Below are positions 58,882-64,000 of a stretch of 64,000 nt of DNA, piece after piece. The notes beneath the pieces are model-generated. The model searched no databases. It was given only the letters and a program-made list of their open reading frames with translations, and had not been told where the DNA came from. The position numbers and the translations under genes were made by a program. Position 1 is the first letter of the stretch. Every line of letters begins with the position of its first letter. This DNA comes from Enterococcus lemanii (GTDB lineage Bacteria; Bacillota; Bacilli; Lactobacillales; Enterococcaceae), in contig NZ_JAFBFD010000008.1 in the NCBI RefSeq assembly GCF_016909125.1, forward strand, positions 1 through 64,000. Reading direction: 5' to 3'.

Positions 58882-59811
58882 ATGAGTGTTTTAAAAGCCT
58901 ATCGTTTTAAAATTTACCCAGATGAAGCGCAGAAACAATTTTTTGTGGCGACCTTTGGCTGTGTTCGCTTTACGTACAATCATTTACTCGTTGCTAGCCA
59001 ACAAAAAAAGGAACAGAAATTAACGCCAGCAAAGCTAAAAAAAGAGTATCCTTTCTTAAAAGAAACCGATAGCCTAGCGTTAGCAAATGCCCAACGAAAT
59101 CTAGAAAAAGCTTTTCGTCGTTATTTTACTGGGAAAAGTGATTTCCCTAAATTTAAGCATAAATCAAATCCATGGCAGTCGTATACGACCAATAACCAAG
59201 GACACACGATTTATTTAAAAGAAGGGCAATTAAAACTACCGAAGTTGAAAAGTCTAGTCAAGGTAAATTATCATCGTGAAATAACAGGGCAGATTAAGTC
59301 GGCCACGATTTCAGCCAAAAATAATACCGATTTTTATGTTTCGATCTTATGTGTTGAAGAAATTCCAAGCTTACCGCAAACGTCACAAAGTATTACGATT
59401 GCGTATTCGCCAAGTGAATTGTTAGAAGGCTCGCAGTCGTTACTGCAAATTACTTTTAACCAAGATTCTTTAGTTACTAAAATTGATAAAGTGCAAAAGA
59501 AACTAAAAATTCGTGCCAAAGTCGCTCGTAAAAATCGGATTCCTTTAGCTGAAGCCAAAAATTATCAAAAACTCAAAGAACGACTAGCACGTTTGCAAGT
59601 TTCTCAAAAAGAGAAGAAAGAAGATTTTTTCGATCAGTTGTCTTACTACCTCGTTTGTCACTTTGATCAAATTATGGTCGATGCAACAATTATTGAAAAC
59701 AATCAAGAAGCGTGTACCGTTGTTTTTACAAAAGCCGATTGGCATTGTTTTTATAAAAAATTAGTCTATAAAAGTAATTGGTATGGAAAAAAACTAATCG
59801 ATCTCGATTAG
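58882..59811 (+). CDS. tldR: TnpB-derived, nuclease-dead protein (TldR-type RNA-guided repressor)
   Basis: A 309-residue OrfB/TnpB homologue. The N-terminal half is intact: YRFKIYPDEAQKQFFVATFG, VRFTYNHLL, a Q/A-NLEKAFRRYF helix, FPKFKHKSNPWQSYTT and the SATISAKN segment near 140. The RuvC part is degenerate. Where active TnpB has VGIDLG it reads SITIAYSP (near 170), and where the catalytic Glu lies in an EDL motif it reads IMVDATIIENN (near 265). It stops at YGKKLIDLD, before the zinc ribbon and third catalytic Asp. DNA cutting is thus not expected. TldR proteins of this kind repress promoters with a guide RNA, and an oppF-linked clade is known. GAGGTGGG precedes the ATG. There is no tnpA. 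Confidence 0.85.
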   Translation: MSVLKAYRFKIYPDEAQKQFFVATFGCVRFTYNHLLVASQQKKEQKLTPAKLKKEYPFLKETDSLALANAQRNLEKAFRRYFTGKSDFPKFKHKSNPWQSYTTNNQGHTIYLKEGQLKLPKLKSLVKVNYHREITGQIKSATISAKNNTDFYVSILCVEEIPSLPQTSQSITIAYSPSELLEGSQSLLQITFNQDSLVTKIDKVQKKLKIRAKVARKNRIPLAEAKNYQKLKERLARLQVSQKEKKEDFFDQLSYYLVCHFDQIMVDATIIENNQEACTVVFTKADWHCFYKKLVYKSNWYGKKLIDLD

Positions 59812-59906
59812 TTTAATGAACTGGAAGGAGCTCCAGGGATCGCCCAGGGTATATAAAAAGTTTTCGGACTTTTGTTTCTAGGAATCCGCCTCACTAATTA
59901 TGAAAA
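59791..59906 (+). ncRNA. Omega-RNA-like guide RNA of the TnpB-derived repressor
   Basis: A compact structured segment begins at the 3' end of the repressor gene. Hairpins: AAACTAATCGA/TCGATTAGTTT (59791-59814, spanning the stop), CTGGA/TCCAG (59821-59836), AAAAGT/ACTTTT (59856-59873). Then an unpaired part, CTAGGAATCCGCCTCACT, leads to a possible guide AATTATGAAAA (59896-59906). GGAATC is a feature I associate with TnpB omega-RNA 3' scaffolds. The 5' end and exact guide boundary are not determined. A terminator follows at once. Confidence 0.65.
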
Positions 59907-59912
59907 ACCAAA

Positions 59913-59953
59913 AAAGAAAAAGAGGAAGCAAGTGCTTCCTCTTTTTCTTTTTT
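59913..59953. terminator. Strong terminator closing the opp/guide-RNA transcript
   Basis: An 18-bp stem, 59913-59930 with 59933-59950, is flanked by A and T runs, so it works both ways. It would set the guide RNA 3' end and also terminate the converging bioY. Confidence 0.9.
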
Positions 59954-60494
59954 AAATATAAGTGAAAAATTCTTTTGGTAACCGCTTTTTAAGTGCAATG
60001 GCTAATGTGCCAACTAATCCTGCTTTAATGGCTTCTGGTAAGATAAAAGGTGAAAAGCCACTTGCAAAGGCTTGCGTAAAGGTTAAATCAGCGGCGAATT
60101 TCAACCAAATTGCCCCGATAATTAACGATAAAAGAAAACCAAAAAAGTTAATCAAAATCACTTGATAATAAGCCCAAGAAGAGTGGGATAAGAGTGTACC
60201 GATAAATAAACTAGTAAAAATAAATCCGATTAAAAAGCCACCCGTTGGTCCAAATAAGACACCAAGGCCACTACTTGCTCCAGCAAAGACAGGTAAACCA
60301 ATCAAACCAAGTAACAAATAAATCGTCAGTGCCCAAGTCCCAACCTTACGCCCAAGTAAAGTCGCGGTTAAACCAATCATCATTGTTTGCAAACTTAAAG
60401 GCACGAAACCTAAAGGAATGACAATTTGAGCCGCAACCGCAATGAGTCCAGCAAACATGGCCGCCATTAGTTGTTCTCTAAGTGATAAACGCAT
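59952..60494 (-). CDS. bioY: Biotin transporter S-component BioY
   Basis: A 180-residue membrane protein with about six helices. It has the family motifs PLGFVPLSLQTMMIGL, GLIGLPVFAGASSGLGVLFGPTGGFLIGF and the C-terminal LPEAIKAGLVGTLA. It binds biotin and would use the general ECF module at 18.4-20.8 kb. The ATG at 60492-60494 follows AGGGGGAA; a longer frame to 60632 runs through the promoter. Its control region carries a BirA-type operator. Confidence 0.92.
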   Translation of the reverse strand: MRLSLREQLMAAMFAGLIAVAAQIVIPLGFVPLSLQTMMIGLTATLLGRKVGTWALTIYLLLGLIGLPVFAGASSGLGVLFGPTGGFLIGFIFTSLFIGTLLSHSSWAYYQVILINFFGFLLSLIIGAIWLKFAADLTFTQAFASGFSPFILPEAIKAGLVGTLAIALKKRLPKEFFTYI

Positions 60495-60539
60495 AAAAAT
60501 AATTCCCCCTAACAAATAAAATAAATGCTTTGTGAGAGA

Positions 60540-60582
60540 ATTATACCATTGTGTTAACCTAAAAGTAAATAGTTGGTTAACG
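60540..60582 (-). promoter_or_regulatory. bioY promoter with BirA-type operator
   Basis: On the minus strand, extended -10 TGGTATAAT (TATAAT 60545-60540) with TTTACT 18 bp upstream. TGTTAACC (60552-60559) and GGTTAACG (60575-60582) form an inverted repeat with a 15-bp spacer, matching the BirA operator pattern, and cover the promoter. Biotin repression is expected. Confidence 0.75.
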
Positions 60583-60620
60583 AAAAAACGGATTTTTTTT
60601 GCTGATAGAATAAGAATAAA

Positions 60621-60658
60621 AAAACAGACCAATGGAGTCCTCTCCGTTGGTCTGTTTT
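60621..60658 (-). terminator. Terminator after icd
   Basis: AAAACAGACCAA-GGAG pairs with CTCC-TTGGTCTGTTTT (60621-60658), with T-rich exit on minus. Confidence 0.9.
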
Positions 60659-60659
60659 C

Positions 60660-61892
60660 TTAAATCAATGTAATTAAAAACTCGCCGAATTCTTGGGTAG
60701 TTAAGCAAGTGGCATTTTCTAATTGGTCAGCAAAGTCACTCGTCACTTTTTGAGTGATTAAAGCTTGCTCAATGGCTTGAGTAATCGCATCGGCTGCTTC
60801 TTGCCAACCGAGGTATTCCAGCATCATCACGGCTGAAAGGAGCAAGGAACAAGGATTTGCTTTGCCTAAACCGACAATATCAGGAGCAGTCCCATGCGTT
60901 GCTTCAAAAATCGCAGCACCAGTATCGTAGTTAATATTGCCCCCTGGTGAAATGCCAATCCCACCAACTTGCGCAGCTAAGGCATCGGAAACGTAATCAC
61001 CATTTAAGTTCGTCGTCGCAATGACTGCATATTTTTCTGGATACAGTAAAATTTGTTGCAAGAAGTTGTCCGCAATAACATCTTTAATGATTACTTTGCC
61101 TTGCTCTTGCGCTGCTTTTAAGGCGTCGTTGGCTGCCTCCACACCGGCTTCTTTTTGGATCGTTTGATAAGTACGCATCGTGAACGTTTGTGCTTTAAAT
61201 TGACTTTCAGCAATGTCGTAACCCCAGTTTTTAAAACCGCCTTCGGTAAATTTCATAATATTGCCTTTATGTACCAATGTCACACTAGGTTCTTGATGTA
61301 AAAGGGCATATTCAATCGCTGCGGTGACTAAACGTTGACTTCCTTCTTGTGAGATTGGTTTGATGCCAATCGCAGATGTTTCTGGAAAGCGAATTTTTGT
61401 CACGGCTAATTCACTGGTTAAAAAATCAATGAGTTTTTTTGTTTCATCAGAGTGAATTGGAAATTCAATTCCAGCATAGACGTCTTCGGTATTTTCACGG
61501 AAAATAACCATGTTGGTTTTTTCAGGTTCTTTTAAAGGAGAAGGCACGCCTTTAAAATAGCGTACCGGTCGCACGCAAGCGTAAAGGTCGAGCTGTTGTC
61601 TTAACGCGACGTTAATGGAACGCACGCCTTCGCCCACCGGTGTTGTCAAAGGCCCTTTAATGGCGATATTTGCTTGTTTAATCGCCTCTAAAGTCGCTTC
61701 TGGTAACCAGTCGCCTGTTTCGTTAAAAGCTTTCTCGCCGGCTAATACTTCGGTCCATTCAATTTTTTTTTGGCCGTTATAAGTTTTCGCCACCGCGTGA
61801 TCAATCACTGCTTGGCTGGCTTGCCAGATCTCAGCGCCAATCCCGTCACCTGGGATGTATGGAATTTGTTTTGTCTCAATTGTATGCGTCAA
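60660..61892 (-). CDS. icd: Isocitrate dehydrogenase (NADP type)
   Basis: A 410-residue enzyme converting isocitrate to 2-oxoglutarate. It shows [34 protein letters not shown] with the phosphorylatable-type Ser, [11 protein letters not shown] and HGTAPDIVG. The residues resemble the bacterial NADP-dependent dimer. It starts directly after the aconitase stop, so the two form an operon making 2-oxoglutarate for glutamate. Confidence 0.94.
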   Translation of the reverse strand: MTHTIETKQIPYIPGDGIGAEIWQASQAVIDHAVAKTYNGQKKIEWTEVLAGEKAFNETGDWLPEATLEAIKQANIAIKGPLTTPVGEGVRSINVALRQQLDLYACVRPVRYFKGVPSPLKEPEKTNMVIFRENTEDVYAGIEFPIHSDETKKLIDFLTSELAVTKIRFPETSAIGIKPISQEGSQRLVTAAIEYALLHQEPSVTLVHKGNIMKFTEGGFKNWGYDIAESQFKAQTFTMRTYQTIQKEAGVEAANDALKAAQEQGKVIIKDVIADNFLQQILLYPEKYAVIATTNLNGDYVSDALAAQVGGIGISPGGNINYDTGAAIFEATHGTAPDIVGLGKANPCSLLLSAVMMLEYLGWQEAADAITQAIEQALITQKVTSDFADQLENATCLTTQEFGEFLITLI

Positions 61893-64000
61893 TTAATTTG
61901 CACCTGCTTCTTCTGTGAATTTTTTACGAATAACCATTGGTAAAATCCCTTGATGCTTCCAGTAGCGAATATCTGCTGGCGCATCAAAGCGTAAACGGGC
62001 TTCAAAGACAATCGGTTCTTGGCCAGCTTTGGTTGCAATTACTTCCACCAATTGACCAACTTTTGGTTCTTTTGGCAAGTGGACTTCAAATGCTTCTTCG
62101 CCAGTCAAACCAAGCGTTTCAGCTGTTTGACCTGGTAAATACTCAAGTGGCACTAAGCCCATCATCACTAAGTTACTACGGTGAATCCGTTCAAAACTTT
62201 CGGCTAAAACGACTTTTACGCCAAGTAATTGCGCCCCTTTTGCTGCCCAGTCACGCGAAGAGCCCATCCCGTAGTCTTTTCCAGCTAAAATAATCGAAGG
62301 AATTTCTGCTTCTTGATATTTCATCGCCGCATCATAAATTGACATTTCTTCACCCGTTGGGATATAGCGCGTAACCCCGCCGCTTGTTTCTGGTGTCAAT
62401 TGGTTTTGCAGGCGAATGTTGCCAAAGGTTCCACGCATCATAATTTCGTGGTTTCCACGGCGTGAGCCATAAGAGTTAAAGTCGCTGTAGCTAAAGCCTT
62501 TTTCTTTTAAATATTTTCCTGCTGGAGAGTGTAGCGAAATATTTCCAGCTGGTGAAATATGGTCAGTCGTAACAGAATCGCCCAATTTTGCTAAAACGTG
62601 TAAATTGGTTAAGTCTTCTGGTTCGCTTAATTCTTTCGTTAATTGGTTAAAGTAAGGCGGATGAGCGATATAAGTGGAGACATCATCCCATGAATAGCAA
62701 TCGCTTTGGGTCGTCTCGATCTCATTCCAACGTTGATTCGCTGTAAATAAATCAGCGTAAGCTAAACGGAAAGCTTCCGGTGATAAGTAAGTATCCATGT
62801 AGTTTTCAATTTCTTCTTTGCTTGGCCAAATATCTTCTAAATAAACGGCCGTCCCTGTTTCGTCAACGCCTAAAGGTTCGCGCGTTAAATCTTTGCCAAC
62901 ATTTCCGGCTAAAGCGTAAGCCACCACTAATGGCGGAGAAGCTAAGTAGTTTGCACGCGTCAATGGATGGACGCGGCCTTCAAAGTTACGGTTACCAGAT
63001 AACACCGAAGCAACTAGAATATCTTCTTTTTCGAGCGCTTCCGTGATTTCAGGTGCTAAAGGTCCAGAGTTCCCAATACAAGTTGTACAGCCATAACCAA
63101 CTAAGTTAAACCCAAGTTGATCAAGGAAAGGCATTAAGCCACTTTTTTCTAAATAACTGGTAACAATTTTTGAACCAGGTGCCAAAGAAGTTTTCACGTA
63201 ATCAGGGACACGTAGGCCTTTTTCAACGGCATTTCGAGCTAAAAGACCAGCAGCGAGCATCACATAAGGGTTACTCGTATTGGTACAGCTTGTAATGGCG
63301 GCAATCATGACGTCACCTGTATGCAGTGTTTTGTCTTGACGATCCCAAGCGATGTCTACGGTTTTGTCAATTTCTTCAGATGTTAAACCAAAACCTTTTG
63401 GTCCAACCGGTGCCGTCAACCCTTCTTTAAATTCTTGGGCGACGTGTGATAAAACAACCCGGTCTTGTGGTCTTTTTGGTCCAGCTAATGCCGGTTCGAT
63501 CGTATTTAGGTCTACTTCGATTACTTTTGTATAAGTTGGATAATTTTCTTCATCATAGAAAAGTCCGTTCGCTTTAGCGTAAGTTTCAACCCGTTCGATG
63601 ATTTCCTCTGACCGACCTGTTGTTTTTAAGTAACGCAATGTTTCATTATCAATTGGGAAGAAACCACACGTTGCTCCGTATTCAGGTGCCATGTTGGCAA
63701 TTGTTGCACGGTCGGCTAAATTTAATGCCGCATAACTTGGCCCGAAAAATTCAACAAATTTATTCACCACATTTTCTTTTCGCAAAGTTTCAGTGATTTT
63801 CAAAACTAAGTCCGTGGCGGTTGCACCAGGTGCTAAATCCCCAATAAATTTAACGCCAATGACTTCAGGTGTTGGGAAAAAAGAAGCTTCGCCTAGTAAA
63901 GCGGCTTCTGCTTCAATCCCGCCGACACCCCAACCTAATACGCCAAGACCGTTAATCATCGTTGTATGCGAGTCTGTTCCTTGGACTGTATCTGGTAAGA
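61893..64000 (-). CDS. acnA: Aconitate hydratase, 5' end beyond the window
   Basis: The frame stays open to the right edge, so the first part is missing; about 702 residues are present of some 880-900. The visible start reads [18 protein letters not shown], a conserved aconitase segment. Cys ligands of the 4Fe-4S cluster are in TSCTNTSNP and [12 protein letters not shown]. The C-terminal swivel domain has [13 protein letters not shown]. It isomerizes citrate to isocitrate and feeds icd, which it abuts. Citrate synthase may lie further upstream (inference). Confidence 0.93.
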   Translation of the reverse strand, partial: LPDTVQGTDSHTTMINGLGVLGWGVGGIEAEAALLGEASFFPTPEVIGVKFIGDLAPGATATDLVLKITETLRKENVVNKFVEFFGPSYAALNLADRATIANMAPEYGATCGFFPIDNETLRYLKTTGRSEEIIERVETYAKANGLFYDEENYPTYTKVIEVDLNTIEPALAGPKRPQDRVVLSHVAQEFKEGLTAPVGPKGFGLTSEEIDKTVDIAWDRQDKTLHTGDVMIAAITSCTNTSNPYVMLAAGLLARNAVEKGLRVPDYVKTSLAPGSKIVTSYLEKSGLMPFLDQLGFNLVGYGCTTCIGNSGPLAPEITEALEKEDILVASVLSGNRNFEGRVHPLTRANYLASPPLVVAYALAGNVGKDLTREPLGVDETGTAVYLEDIWPSKEEIENYMDTYLSPEAFRLAYADLFTANQRWNEIETTQSDCYSWDDVSTYIAHPPYFNQLTKELSEPEDLTNLHVLAKLGDSVTTDHISPAGNISLHSPAGKYLKEKGFSYSDFNSYGSRRGNHEIMMRGTFGNIRLQNQLTPETSGGVTRYIPTGEEMSIYDAAMKYQEAEIPSIILAGKDYGMGSSRDWAAKGAQLLGVKVVLAESFERIHRSNLVMMGLVPLEYLPGQTAETLGLTGEEAFEVHLPKEPKVGQLVEVIATKAGQEPIVFEARLRFDAPADIRYWKHQGILPMVIRKKFTEEAGAN

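Overview
The window looks like a chromosome segment of a low-GC Gram-positive coccus of the Lactobacillales, most likely Enterococcus or a close relative. The evidence is the complete S10-spc-alpha ribosomal operon ending in ecfA1-ecfA2-ecfT-truA, fused gshAB, Rgg-type regulators, a plsX-acpP-rnc-smc-HAD-ftsY block, an opp operon with an enlarged OppB, and strong AGGAGG-type ribosome binding sites. Species cannot be fixed from sequence alone. No rRNA, tRNA or CRISPR array was seen.

Layout. 1-3.8 kb: a vitamin B6 salvage group (MocR/PdxR-type regulator and a nitroreductase on minus; pyridoxal/HMP kinase and ECF S-component on plus). 3.8-18.0 kb: rpsJ to rplQ with secY, adk, infA and rpoA, driven by a strong promoter and a structured leader. 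18.4-21.6 kb: the general ECF energizing module and truA. 21.7-24.3 kb: a large YfhO-type membrane protein. 24.4-28.4 kb: accessory DNA with an Rgg regulator, two membrane proteins, an ABC ATPase and a lipoprotein. 28.5-41.8 kb: core genes (rpmB, Asp23-like, fakA-like, recG, plsX, acpP, rnc, smc, HAD phosphatase, ftsY), interrupted by a GC-rich, highly structured 300-nt island before recG. 41.8-47.0 kb: a second, decaying accessory island with an Rgg regulator, a divergent 18-residue hydrophobic peptide ORF, an IS4-type transposase remnant, a uridine-kinase-like protein, a broken nucleotidyltransferase, an ABC ATPase with a broken permease, and a small membrane protein. 47.2-52 kb: gshAB and housekeeping hypotheticals. 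52-59.9 kb: oppABCDF followed by a TnpB-derived protein. 59.9-64 kb: bioY, icd and the 3' part of aconitase.

The most striking system is at 58.9-59.9 kb. Directly after oppF lies a 309-residue TnpB/OrfB homologue. It keeps the N-terminal half, but its RuvC acidic residues are replaced and it stops before the zinc finger and last catalytic Asp. It is followed by a compact, omega-RNA-like structured segment and a strong terminator. This fits the TldR family (TnpB-like nuclease-dead repressors; as I recall, an oppF-associated clade exists in enterococci). The last 11 nt of the unpaired stretch before the terminator (59896-59906) match perfectly, on the minus strand, positions 52173-52183 upstream of oppA. 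That site overlaps the -10 and predicted start of a TTGTTA-N17-TATATT promoter. I infer an RNA-guided feedback repressor of its own peptide-uptake operon. The protein call is well supported; the guide boundary and target are inference. A CodY-like box and a 27-bp palindrome lie in the same upstream region, so opp may have layered control.
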